From: Cryobacterium zongtaii
Lineage (GTDB): Bacteria > Actinomycetota > Actinomycetes > Actinomycetales > Microbacteriaceae
Reading direction: 5' to 3'
NCBI RefSeq assembly: GCF_002909375.1
Contig: NZ_PPXD01000026.1
Span: 124,001 to 188,000, forward strand
DNA: 64,000 nt
Below are positions 9,046 through 17,267 of the stretch, one piece after another (position 1 is the stretch's first letter; every line of letters begins with the position of its first letter). Made by a program: the position numbers and the translations under genes. The notes below the pieces were generated by a model. It ran no database searches and had not been told where the DNA came from. It worked only from the letters and a program-made list of their open reading frames with translations.

Positions 9046-9945
9046 TCAGACCGTGAGCGGCCGCAACGTCCGCTCAGCCTGAACGCGCACCGCGGTCGAA
9101 ACCGCGTCGAGCAGCGGCGACGACAGGTTCCAGCGCTGCCAGTAGAGCGGCACGTCCACCGGATGCGCCGCCGCCAGCTCCACCAGACGGCCGTCGGCGA
9201 TCTCGTCCAGACACTGCTGCTCGGGCAGCACTCCCCAGCCCATGCCCAGCAGCACTGCGCGGGCGAAATCGTGGGAGGTGGGGATGACGTGACGGGGTGG
9301 GGCACCGGGCCCGCCGGCGTGCGCCCGCAGGAAGGCGTCCTGCAGGTCGTCGTTGCGGTCGAAGGTGACCACGGGCGCCTCCGGCAACGCGGCGAGTCCG
9401 TGGGCGAGCCAGCGGGTCACGAAGGCCGGCGTGGCGACTGCTCGGTAGCGCATCCGGCCCAGCGGCTCGGTGACACAGCCCTGGATCGATTCGCGGTCGG
9501 AGGTGACCGCTGCCATCACGGCGCCGGAGCGCAGCAGCGAGATCGTGTGCTCCTGGTCCTCGCGGTGCAGGTCGAAGGTGATGTCGAGTTCGTCGGCCAC
9601 CCCGGCGAGCGCGCCGAGGAACCAGGTGGCCAGGCTGTCCGCGTTCACGGCGAGGGAGATCTGCACGGACCGTTCGGCGGACCCGTCCTCGCGCAGCGCT
9701 CGCTCGGTGTCGGCCTCCAGGAGTTCGACCTGGCGCGCGTAGCGCAGCACCACCGCACCGGCGGCCGTGAGGCAGACCGGGGTGGTGCGCTGCACGAGGA
9801 CCCGGCCGCAGGACTGCTCCATGGCCTTGACCCGCTGCGAGACCGCCGACGCCGTGACGTGCAGCCGGCGGGCGGCCTTCTCGAAGGTGCCGTCCTGTAC
9901 CAGGGCGCGCAGGGTCTCCAGCTGGTCGAGGGTGAAGCGTTGCAT
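9046..9945 (-). CDS. lysG: LysR-type regulator of amino acid export (ArgP/LysG)
   Basis: A 299-residue LysR regulator of the ArgP/LysG subgroup: N-terminal helix-turn-helix FEKAARRLHVTASAVSQRVKAMEQ within residues 1-60, followed by the co-inducer domain. It is divergent from a LysE exporter 69 bp away, the classic arrangement in Corynebacterium where LysG with lysine or arginine activates lysE. ATG 9945 is the only sensible start. Confidence 0.9.
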   Translation of the reverse strand: MQRFTLDQLETLRALVQDGTFEKAARRLHVTASAVSQRVKAMEQSCGRVLVQRTTPVCLTAAGAVVLRYARQVELLEADTERALREDGSAERSVQISLAVNADSLATWFLGALAGVADELDITFDLHREDQEHTISLLRSGAVMAAVTSDRESIQGCVTEPLGRMRYRAVATPAFVTRWLAHGLAALPEAPVVTFDRNDDLQDAFLRAHAGGPGAPPRHVIPTSHDFARAVLLGMGWGVLPEQQCLDEIADGRLVELAAAHPVDVPLYWQRWNLSSPLLDAVSTAVRVQAERTLRPLTV

Positions 9946-9953
9946 AAGACCAG

Positions 9954-9968
9954 CTTACTCATCCTAAG
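9954..9968. promoter_or_regulatory. LysR-type operator (T-N11-A) between lysG and lysE
   Basis: CTTACTCATCCTAAG is an interrupted palindrome (CTTA-N7-TAAG) with the T-N11-A signature of LysR-family sites. It lies inside a wider dyad, CCAGCT at 9950-9955 and AGCTGG at 9976-9981, and starts 9 bp upstream of the lysG start codon. Suitable for LysG autoregulation and lysE activation. Confidence 0.6.
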
Positions 9969-10014
9969 AAAACGTAGCTGGACTGAATCACCGCGACTCC
10001 CTAGCGTTGGAGGC

Positions 10015-10644
10015 ATGACACCTGCGACAACCCTCCTCCCCGCGCTGTTGGGCCTGGTCACGGGTCTGTCCCTCATCATCGCCATCGGCGCCCAGAACGC
10101 GTTCGTGTTGCGGCTGGGCATCGAAGGCCGCACCCGGGTGATCGCGCCGGTGGTGGCCATTGCCGCTCTGTCCGATGCGGCTCTCATCCTCGCTGGCGTG
10201 CTGGGAATGGGTGCCCTGGTGGCGGCGGCACCGGCGGTCATGGTGGTCGTGCGACTGGTCGGGGCCGCTTTCCTGGTCGGTTACGGCCTGTGGGCGGCGC
10301 GGCGGGCCATCCGTCCGGGCGCGCTTCTGGTGACCGGGTCCTCGGGCAGCACCGGGATGCGGGTCGCCGTGGGCACGGTTCTCGCCCTCACCTGGCTCAA
10401 CCCGCACGTTTACCTGGACACCGTGGTGTTCCTCGGCGCCGTGGCCAGCCAACAGGACCCCGCCGAGCGCTGGTGGTGGGCCGGCGGCGCCATCACGGCT
10501 AGCATCCTGTGGTTCACCGGCCTCGGCTTCGGGGCTCGTCTGCTGCGCCCGATCTTCGCGCGCCCCGGTGCCTGGCGGGTGCTCGACGGCGCTATCGCTG
10601 TGCTCATGCTCGCCCTCGGCGCCCGGCTCGCGTTCGACCTCTGA
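10015..10644 (+). CDS. lysE: LysE/ArgO-family amino acid exporter
   Basis: A 209-residue membrane protein with about six helices. The N-terminal signature IAIGAQNAFVLRLGIEGR is diagnostic of LysE/ArgO, which exports basic amino acids. ATG 10015 fits the family; GGAGG lies only one base before it, and a TAGCGT -10-like element ends 7 bases before it, so a leaderless transcript is possible. Expression should depend on the divergent LysG. Substrate probably L-lysine and/or L-arginine. Confidence 0.9.
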   Translation: MTPATTLLPALLGLVTGLSLIIAIGAQNAFVLRLGIEGRTRVIAPVVAIAALSDAALILAGVLGMGALVAAAPAVMVVVRLVGAAFLVGYGLWAARRAIRPGALLVTGSSGSTGMRVAVGTVLALTWLNPHVYLDTVVFLGAVASQQDPAERWWWAGGAITASILWFTGLGFGARLLRPIFARPGAWRVLDGAIAVLMLALGARLAFDL

Positions 10645-10681
10645 CCCCGGTCGGCCGGCGGAGCCGCGGTACGCTTGCCCC

Positions 10682-11344
10682 GTGCTTTCCAAGGACCTGA
10701 TCCGCCTCTACCCCGAGCTGTACCACGTGGCAGCGGATGGGTCGTGGCCGTCGATCGAGCGGCACGGACTGCTCAGCACGGCCGCACTGGTCACCCGATG
10801 GGGCGTGCGGCAGGGGGCACCGCAGGCCGCGATCCTCACCAAGCGGCGTGGTGAGTCGCTGGAGTTGGAACATCCGGACTACGGCACCGCCGTCATCCGG
10901 CACCAGAAGGCGATTCACGAGTCATCGCTGGCGGCCGCGCTGGAGGACCTCTCCCCCAGCGGGTGGTACACGATGCTCAACGACCGGGTGTTCTTCTTCC
11001 TGCAGAAGCCGCGGCTGAACGAGCTGCTCGCCGCGCGCTCCTACCGGGACGACGCCCACACCGTGATCACGGTGGACACCCGCAGCCTGGTCACCGCGCA
11101 CGAGGCCGACATCGAGCTCACCAGCGTGAACACCGGCTTCGCGCAGCGATTCAGCGCCGAGCCGCGCGGACGGGACAGCTTCCAGTCGATCGAGGAGTTC
11201 GCGCATCCGACCCGGTCGCACGCTTCGACCAAGGTGGTGGATGTTGCCGAACTCGCGGTGTATCGCGGGGTGCGCGACATCACCAAGCACGTGAAGCGCG
11301 TCGAGCGCATGCGCGAGGGCACGGTGCTCGAGCGCTTCGTCTAG
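10682..11344 (+). CDS. DUF7002-like protein
   Basis: A 220-residue protein starting at GTG 10682. It begins LYPELYHVAADGSWPSIERHGLLST, which recalls the start of DarT/RES-like ADP-ribosyltransferase folds, and later has HQKAIHESSLAAAL, SGWYTMLNDRVFFFLQ and ITVDTRSLVTAHEADIELTSVNTGF. I believe the family is DUF7002, of unknown function. No antitoxin-like gene lies beside it. Enzymatic activity is only a possibility raised by the fold-like N terminus. Confidence 0.65.
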   Translation: MLSKDLIRLYPELYHVAADGSWPSIERHGLLSTAALVTRWGVRQGAPQAAILTKRRGESLELEHPDYGTAVIRHQKAIHESSLAAALEDLSPSGWYTMLNDRVFFFLQKPRLNELLAARSYRDDAHTVITVDTRSLVTAHEADIELTSVNTGFAQRFSAEPRGRDSFQSIEEFAHPTRSHASTKVVDVAELAVYRGVRDITKHVKRVERMREGTVLERFV

Positions 11345-11364
11345 CCGCGCGGCATCCCGCCTAG

Positions 11365-11432
11365 CTGTTCCCGTTCCGGACAATTGCACCCGGCGCACCG
11401 GGCACAATTGTCCGCATCGGCAACAGTTGCAG
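11365..11432. repeat. Dispersed palindromic repeat, copy 1
   Basis: A 68-bp element with nested dyads: CTGTT (11365-11369)/AACAG (11422-11426), GGACAATTG (11378-11386)/CAATTGTCC (11405-11413) and CCCGG/CCGGG around loop CGCA. It lies between the convergent DUF7002-like and GH1 genes. A near-identical direct copy is at 20257-20325, with a 27-bp stretch identical. REP-like; it could also stop transcription. Confidence 0.85.
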
Positions 11433-11438
11433 GGCAGG

Positions 11439-12635
11439 TCAGGCGGCGGGGGCGACCGACGGCTCCAGGCCGTTGCGGCGGGCGACCTCGCCGAGCCAGC
11501 TGGCGCTGGGCTTGGGGGTACGCGCGAAGGTCTGCTTGTCCCAGCCGATCAGGCCGAAGGTCGGTGCGAAGCCGGAGGCCCACTCGTAGTTGTCCAGCGC
11601 TGACCAGTGCAGGTAGCCGAGCAGGTCGATGCCGTCCTCGATGCAGGAGTGCAGCCCCTCGAGGGCGCCCTGCGTGTAGGCAATGCGGCGGCTGTCGTCC
11701 TGGGTGGCGATGCCGTTCTCGGTGACCATCACGGGAACGTGGTCGGTCAGCTCCCAGGCGGCGCGCACCCCGATACCGGCGGCCGGCGGGAAGAACTCCC
11801 AGCCGGTGAGGGTGGTTTCCACGCCCTGGGCGACGGGCCGGGGACCCTCGGGTCCGATGAAGGTGCGGGTGTACGCCTGCACGCCCACGAAGTCGTCACC
11901 CTTCACGTTCTCCAGGTACCAGTCCTCGCGCGGGTGGCCGTACTCCACGAGCTTCTCCGCTGCGCCCTCCTCGTCCACGGCCACGAAGGCCTGGGTGGCG
12001 ACGGTCCAGCCCGTCTTGAGGTGCGGTACCTGGCTGAGCACCTCGCGGGAGCGCTGGTGCGAGAGCAGCAGGGCATCCGCCACCTGCAGGTCAGGGTTGG
12101 CGAGGCCGTGCGCCACCAGGTTGGCGGCGTCCTCTCCGCCGGCGAGCATCGCGGCGATATTGGGCTCGTTGATGGTGCAGACGTAGTTGACGCCCTCGGC
12201 CACGACGGGCAGGGCGAGCTCGGTGTACCGGGCGAACAGGTCGGCGGCATCGGGAGCCCGCCAGAAGCCGTCGTTCTCGAACCAGCGCGGCACCGTGAAG
12301 TGCATCAGGGTCACGACCGGCTCGATGCCGAACTCGTGGCAGGTATCGACCATCCGGCGGTAGTGGTCCACGGCCGATCGGGACGCGAAACCGCGCTCCG
12401 GCTCGATGCGGGACCACTCGATGCTGAACCGGTAGGAATCCAGGCCCAGGTCGGCGAGCAGCTTGATGTCCTCGCGGTAGCGGTGGAAGCTGTCGGCGGC
12501 GTCACCGGACGGTTCGACCATGGTGGTGCCCTCGGCGTGTTCCTTGGGCCACCAGTTGCTGTTGACGTTGTTGCCCTCGATCTGGTGGGCGGCGGTCGCG
12601 GCGCCCCAGAGGAAGCCTTGGGGGAAAGTGAGCAT
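11439..12635 (-). CDS. GH1-family beta-glucosidase
   Basis: A 398-residue glycoside hydrolase family 1 enzyme, somewhat shorter than the usual 440-480. It begins with FPQGFLWGAATAAHQIEG, keeps the acid/base Glu157 in TINEP and the nucleophile Glu306 in VTENG, and has LHWSALDNYEWASGF near the end. Cytoplasmic, no signal peptide. It is the last gene of the LacI-controlled transport operon, so it should cleave imported beta-glucosides or oligosaccharides. It has HF rather than HW at the usual His-Trp (residues 112-113), which may alter aglycone preference. Confidence 0.9.
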   Translation of the reverse strand: MLTFPQGFLWGAATAAHQIEGNNVNSNWWPKEHAEGTTMVEPSGDAADSFHRYREDIKLLADLGLDSYRFSIEWSRIEPERGFASRSAVDHYRRMVDTCHEFGIEPVVTLMHFTVPRWFENDGFWRAPDAADLFARYTELALPVVAEGVNYVCTINEPNIAAMLAGGEDAANLVAHGLANPDLQVADALLLSHQRSREVLSQVPHLKTGWTVATQAFVAVDEEGAAEKLVEYGHPREDWYLENVKGDDFVGVQAYTRTFIGPEGPRPVAQGVETTLTGWEFFPPAAGIGVRAAWELTDHVPVMVTENGIATQDDSRRIAYTQGALEGLHSCIEDGIDLLGYLHWSALDNYEWASGFAPTFGLIGWDKQTFARTPKPSASWLGEVARRNGLEPSVAPAA

Positions 12636-12680
12636 GGAGGATCTCCTTGGGTAGCGGTGGTGCGGTGTAAAGATGAAGAA

Positions 12681-13529
12681 TCAGCTGGTGGATGCCCAGA
12701 AATCGTCGAGCATCGCGGCGGTGAAGCCGGGATTGTCGAGGTTGGGCAGGTGCCCGGCCTGCGGGATCACCCGGTACTGGGCGCCGAGTTGCTCGGCCAT
12801 CAGCCGCTGCGACGGAATCGGCCAGGCGTCGTCGGCGTCGCCGTGCGCGACCAGGGTGGGCACCGTGCTGGCCCGCACGGCGTCGGTGGTGTCGGGGGTG
12901 CTGTCCAGGATGCGGGCACCGCCGAGGATGTTGTCGACCGAGGAGGCGATCAGGCGGTCGCGCACGAAGACGTCGTCCGCGGTGAGCGGGCTGCCCTCCG
13001 GGTGGTCGAGCGCCCAGACCGCCAGGGTGCCCTGCTCGGCCACCAGGGCGGCATTCGCCGCATGTACTCCGGCCCGGCCGCCGGGACCGGAGCAGAGCAT
13101 GGTCAGGTCGGTGAACAGGGCCAGGCTCTGCGCCTGGGAGATGCTGTGCAGAAGCGCGGCCCGGGCGACGAGGCCGCCCAGGCTGTGGCCGACCAGGTGT
13201 ACGGGGCCGCCGTCGCCGACGAACCGGGCGACGGTGATGGCATCCGCCGCGAAGTCCTCGAGCCGGTAGTTCTCGATGCCCACCGGGGCGGCCGAGTCGG
13301 CCTGGCCGCGCTGGCTGTAGCTCACGGCCTCCCAGCCGTGCGCCGCGATCAGCGGCAGCAGCAGCCTGAAGTCTTCCTTGGAGCCGGTGAAGCCGGGCAC
13401 CAGCAGGGCCACACCGCGGCGCGGGCCCGCGGGCAGCACCCGGAACGCGGTGAGCGGCCCGGCCGCGGTGTCGACGGTGAAGTGCTCGAGCTCTGGGGCC
13501 AGGGCGAGGCCGCCGAACGGCGCGGTCAC
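12681..13529 (-). CDS. Alpha/beta hydrolase
   Basis: A 282-residue alpha/beta-hydrolase: oxyanion region LLVPGFTGSKEDF, nucleophile elbow GHSLGG, acid in AHGDADDAWP and histidine in PQAGHLPNL. It starts at GTG 13529 and overlaps the ATPase stop by 4 bp. Its place between the transporter and the GH1 gene suggests that it removes an ester (acyl or phenolic group) from the imported glycoside, but that is inference. Confidence 0.85.
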   Translation of the reverse strand: MTAPFGGLALAPELEHFTVDTAAGPLTAFRVLPAGPRRGVALLVPGFTGSKEDFRLLLPLIAAHGWEAVSYSQRGQADSAAPVGIENYRLEDFAADAITVARFVGDGGPVHLVGHSLGGLVARAALLHSISQAQSLALFTDLTMLCSGPGGRAGVHAANAALVAEQGTLAVWALDHPEGSPLTADDVFVRDRLIASSVDNILGGARILDSTPDTTDAVRASTVPTLVAHGDADDAWPIPSQRLMAEQLGAQYRVIPQAGHLPNLDNPGFTAAMLDDFWASTS

Positions 13530-15256
13530 GCGACGACCTTACGGGGGTTGGGGATCGCGTCCAGCAGCCGGATCGTGTAGTCATCCTGGGGGTTGCGCAG
13601 CACGTCGGCTGTGTTGCCGGTCTCGACCACCGCTCCCCCGTTGAGCACCATGATGTTGTCGGTGACCACCCGGGCCGAGAGCAGGTCGTGGGTGATGTAG
13701 AGCAGACTCACCCCCCACTGTTCGCGCAGGTCCTCGAGCAGGGCGAGCACGCCGGCGCGCAGCGACACGTCGAGCATCGAGACGGGCTCGTCGGCGATGA
13801 TCACCTGCGGGTCGCTGGCCAGCGCCCTGGCGATGACCACACGCTGGCGCTGCCCGCCGGAGAGCTGGTGCGGCAGCTTGGCCGCGAACTCCTCCACCGG
13901 GTTCAGGCCCACGATGTCGAGCAGTTCCAGCACCCGGCGGCGGGCGTCGGTGCCGTGCAGCCCGGTGAAGTTGATCACCGGCCGGGTGAGCGCATACTCC
14001 ACGGTGTGCAGCGGGTTCAGCGCGGAGTACGGGTCCTGGAACACCATCTGCACGTCGCGGTGCAACCGGCGGAAGTGCCGCCGGTTCAGCGAACCCACGT
14101 CGAGGTCACCGAAACGGATGCGACCGCTGGTGGGCTTCTCCACCGCCGTGATGAGCTTGGCGATGGTGGACTTGCCCGAGCCGGAGGCCCCCACCAGCGC
14201 CAGCGCGGCACCGGGTTCGAGGGTGAACGACACGTTGTCCACGGCGCGCACCGGCGCCTCGCCGCGGCGAGGGGCCGGGTAGATCTTCGAGACGTTCTCG
14301 ACGATCATGGCGTGCTGGTCGGCGCGAAGGGTGCGCGGCGAGACCGTGGGCGTGTGGGTGGCCGCCTCTGTGCGCGAAGCCCCCTCGGCCTTGCGCTGCT
14401 GCCGGTCGGCGAAACCGGGCAGCTCCACCACCTCGGCCCGCGGGTCGGCGTAGTGCGAGAGCAGCATCCGGGTGTAGTCGGCTTGCGGGTTCTCCAGGAT
14501 CTGTCGGGCCGGGGCATCCTCGACGATGCGGCCCTCGTGCATCACCATCACCCGCTGGGCGGATTCGAGGACGATGCCCAAGTCGTGGCTGATCAGGATG
14601 GCAGTGAAGTTCTCGGACTTCTGCAGCTCGATGATGGTGTTCATCACGGCGTGCTGCACCAGGACGTCCAGCGCCGTGGTGGGCTCGTCGAAGACCATCA
14701 GCTCGGGTTCGAGCGAGAGCGCCAGGGCGATGGAGACCCGCTGACGCATGCCGCCGGAGAGCTCGCCAGGGAACCTGTCGAGCACCTGCGGGGTCAGTTC
14801 GACCTTGCCGATCAGCTCGGTGGCCCGGGCGGTCCAGCGGGAGCGGTCGACGTGCCCGTGGGCGCGGAAGATGTCGACGAAGTGGTTGCGGATGCTGCGC
14901 ACCGGGTTCAACGCGTTCATGCCGGACTGCAGCACCATCGCGATGCCGCCGTGGCGCTGCTCGCGCAGCTGTTCGGCGTCGAGGCTGGCGATGTCCTTGC
15001 CGCCGAAGAGGATACGGCCCTTCTCAATGTGCGCCGGGGGCTTGCTCAGCCCGGTGAGCGCGAAGCCGAGGGTGGACTTGCCCGAGCCGGACTCCCCCAC
15101 CAGGCCGACGAACTCGCCGTGGGCCAGGCGGAAGGACACGTTCTGCACGGCCTTGGTGGCGCCGGCACCGTAGCCGTAGTGCACCGACAGGTCGTGCACC
15201 TCGAGCAGGGTCGTGTTGGCGGCGGGCGGGGTCTGTGCGTACGGTGCGGGGGTCAT
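13526..15256 (-). CDS. Peptide/oligosaccharide-type ABC transporter, fused double ATPase
   Basis: A 576-residue protein with two complete DppD/DppF-type ATPase domains in one chain. The first has GESGSGKST, LSGGMRQRVS and MVFDEPTTALD; the second [19 protein letters not shown] and IIADEPVSMLD. A variable linker near residues 270-310 joins them. Start ATG 15256 overlaps the permease stop (ATGA). Homologues of this transporter class import peptides, but several serve cello- or xylo-oligosaccharides, which fits the GH1 neighbour. Confidence 0.9.
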   Translation of the reverse strand: MTPAPYAQTPPAANTTLLEVHDLSVHYGYGAGATKAVQNVSFRLAHGEFVGLVGESGSGKSTLGFALTGLSKPPAHIEKGRILFGGKDIASLDAEQLREQRHGGIAMVLQSGMNALNPVRSIRNHFVDIFRAHGHVDRSRWTARATELIGKVELTPQVLDRFPGELSGGMRQRVSIALALSLEPELMVFDEPTTALDVLVQHAVMNTIIELQKSENFTAILISHDLGIVLESAQRVMVMHEGRIVEDAPARQILENPQADYTRMLLSHYADPRAEVVELPGFADRQQRKAEGASRTEAATHTPTVSPRTLRADQHAMIVENVSKIYPAPRRGEAPVRAVDNVSFTLEPGAALALVGASGSGKSTIAKLITAVEKPTSGRIRFGDLDVGSLNRRHFRRLHRDVQMVFQDPYSALNPLHTVEYALTRPVINFTGLHGTDARRRVLELLDIVGLNPVEEFAAKLPHQLSGGQRQRVVIARALASDPQVIIADEPVSMLDVSLRAGVLALLEDLREQWGVSLLYITHDLLSARVVTDNIMVLNGGAVVETGNTADVLRNPQDDYTIRLLDAIPNPRKVVA

Positions 15257-16185
15257 CGCTTGGTTCCTTCCCGGAGGCGCGGATTGCTGATGCCGTCGAC
15301 GCCGAAGTTGATGAGGGTGAGGGAGGTGGCCAGCAGCGCGATGCAGAGGCCGGGGGCGAACAGCAGTGCCCACTGGCCGGTGAGCAGGGCGTTGGAGTTC
15401 TGGGCCCAGAAGAGCATCGTGCCCCAGCTCACCACCGTGGAGTCGCCCAGGCCGAGGAATTCGAGGCCGGCTTCGGCGAGGATCGCCGCGGTGGCGGCGC
15501 CGAAGAAGTTGCCCACGATGAGTGAGGTCATGTTCGGCAGGATCTCCCGGAACACGATGCGGAACGGCCGTTCGCCGCTGAACACGGCCGCCGTGACGAA
15601 GTCGCGGGAACGCAGCGACTGGGTCTGGCTGCGCAGCACCCGGGCGCCCCACGCCCAGCCGGTGATCACGACGACCACGATGATCATGCCGATGCCGCCG
15701 CCGGAGAGGTAGGCGGCGATGACGATCATCAGCGGCAGGCCGGGGATGACGAGAAACAGATTGACGATGAAGTTGATCACGTCGGCGCCGAACCCGCGCA
15801 CGTAGCCCCAGCTGAGCCCGATCAGCACGGCGATGATGGTGGAAAGCAGCCCGGCGACGAGGCCGACGAAGATACTCACCTGGGCGCCGTAGAGCAGCTG
15901 GCTCAGCACGTCTTCACCGGCGGCGGTGGTGCCCAGCCAGTGTGCGGCGCTGCCGTCTGCGCTGCGCTCGAAGCCCGTCTCGCTGGCGCCGTACGGCGCG
16001 ATCAGCGGGGCGAAGATCGCGAGCAGCACGAACAGGGCGAGCATGACGAGGCCGATGCGGGCCTTGCCGTTGCTCCACACCGTGGAGGCGACACGGACGA
16101 CGACCTTCCAGGCTGAGGGTGCCTCGCCGATCGCCGTGATGGGTGCGCGAATGGCAGCGGTTGTGGGGGGCAATGAGGTTGTCAT
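15253..16185 (-). CDS. DppC-type ABC transporter permease
   Basis: A 310-residue permease: N-terminal cytoplasmic stretch, helix LVMLALFVLLAIFAPLIAPYG, then a DppC-type domain with the EAA-loop region VFSGERPFRIVFREILPNM. ATG 16185 overlaps the preceding permease stop by 4 bp, so the open frame further upstream is not used. Second permease of the oligosaccharide operon. Confidence 0.88.
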   Translation of the reverse strand: MTTSLPPTTAAIRAPITAIGEAPSAWKVVVRVASTVWSNGKARIGLVMLALFVLLAIFAPLIAPYGASETGFERSADGSAAHWLGTTAAGEDVLSQLLYGAQVSIFVGLVAGLLSTIIAVLIGLSWGYVRGFGADVINFIVNLFLVIPGLPLMIVIAAYLSGGGIGMIIVVVVITGWAWGARVLRSQTQSLRSRDFVTAAVFSGERPFRIVFREILPNMTSLIVGNFFGAATAAILAEAGLEFLGLGDSTVVSWGTMLFWAQNSNALLTGQWALLFAPGLCIALLATSLTLINFGVDGISNPRLREGTKR

Positions 16186-17267
16186 CGTCGGGTCCTCGGG
16201 TCCAGCACGCCGTACAAAATGTCGACGAGGAAGTTGGCGATGAGCACGCTCACGGTGATCATCAGGAAGAGTGCCTGCATGAGCGGGTAGTCCTGGTTGG
16301 TGACGGCGTTGAAGAGCAGGTAGCCGATACCGGGGTAGCCGAAGACCTGTTCCACCAGGATCGAGCCGCCAACGACACCGCCGAGGGCCAGGCCGAAGGA
16401 GGTGAGGTTGGGCAGGATGGCGTTTCGCGCTGCGTAGCGGAGGGCGATGGTGCGGGGCTTGAGCCCGTTCGCCTCCGCGAAGGTCACGTAGTCGTCGCCG
16501 AGGGTGGAGATCATGGTGTTGCGCATTCCCAGGATCCAGCCGCCGAGTGAGGTGATCAGGATCGTCAGCGCCGGCAGCACCCCGTGGTAGAGCGCGTCGC
16601 CGAAGAACTCGAACGAAAGGTTCGGCTCGGCCGTGGGCCCGTAAGCGCCGGATGTGGGGAAGAGCCTCAGCACGTAGCCGGCAAAGAAGAGCAGCAGCAG
16701 CGCCGTCCAGAAGTACGGGAAGGCGCTCATGAACGACCCCACCAGGGTGGGCACGCTGTCGAGCCAGGTGCCGCGCTTCCACGCCGCCAGCACGCCGAGA
16801 AGGGTGCCGAGGACGAACGCGACCACGGTCACCAGGCCCACCAGCACGAGGGTGTACGGCAGCGCGGCCGAGACCAGCTCCCCGACGCTCTGCGGGTAGA
16901 AGGTGTACGAGATACCGAAGTCCAGCGTGACCACCTGGTGCAGGTAGGCCAGGTACTGCTCGAAGATGTTGCCGGTGGGCACACCGAGCTGGGCCTCGAT
17001 GGCGGCCTTGGTGGCCTCAGAGACGGGGCCGTTCTGGGCGAGCTTGGCCAGCGCGGCATCCGCCGGCGTGCCGGGCATCAGCCGCGGCAACAGGAAGTTG
17101 ACCGTGACGGCCGCCCACAGGGTGAGAGCGAACAGGCCGAGCTTGCGGGCGACGTAGCCCAGGGACGTGGCGATCGGGCTCGGCGCGTGCGCCGCATCCG
17201 TGGGGCCTGGCCTCGTTGGAGGGCGGCTCTCGGCGCCGCGGGGCGCCGCCGTGGTGCTAGTCATCAT
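16182..17267 (-). CDS. DppB-type ABC transporter permease
   Basis: A 361-residue permease with an unusually long polar N terminus (about 35 residues) before the first helix LFALTLWAAVTVNFLLPRLMPG, the DppB hallmark, and the loop EANGLKPRTIALRYAARNAILPN. Two ATGs (17267, 17264) overlap the end of the binding-protein gene by 8-11 bp. The long gap between helices 1 and 2 is the usual extracellular insert. Confidence 0.88.
   Translation of the reverse strand: MMTSTTAAPRGAESRPPTRPGPTDAAHAPSPIATSLGYVARKLGLFALTLWAAVTVNFLLPRLMPGTPADAALAKLAQNGPVSEATKAAIEAQLGVPTGNIFEQYLAYLHQVVTLDFGISYTFYPQSVGELVSAALPYTLVLVGLVTVVAFVLGTLLGVLAAWKRGTWLDSVPTLVGSFMSAFPYFWTALLLLFFAGYVLRLFPTSGAYGPTAEPNLSFEFFGDALYHGVLPALTILITSLGGWILGMRNTMISTLGDDYVTFAEANGLKPRTIALRYAARNAILPNLTSFGLALGGVVGGSILVEQVFGYPGIGYLLFNAVTNQDYPLMQALFLMITVSVLIANFLVDILYGVLDPRTRR

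Noticed and set aside
8809-10014. Long open frame running into lysE
   Set aside because: It overlaps the anti-sigma gene and the antisense strand of lysG. LysE proteins start at ATG 10015.
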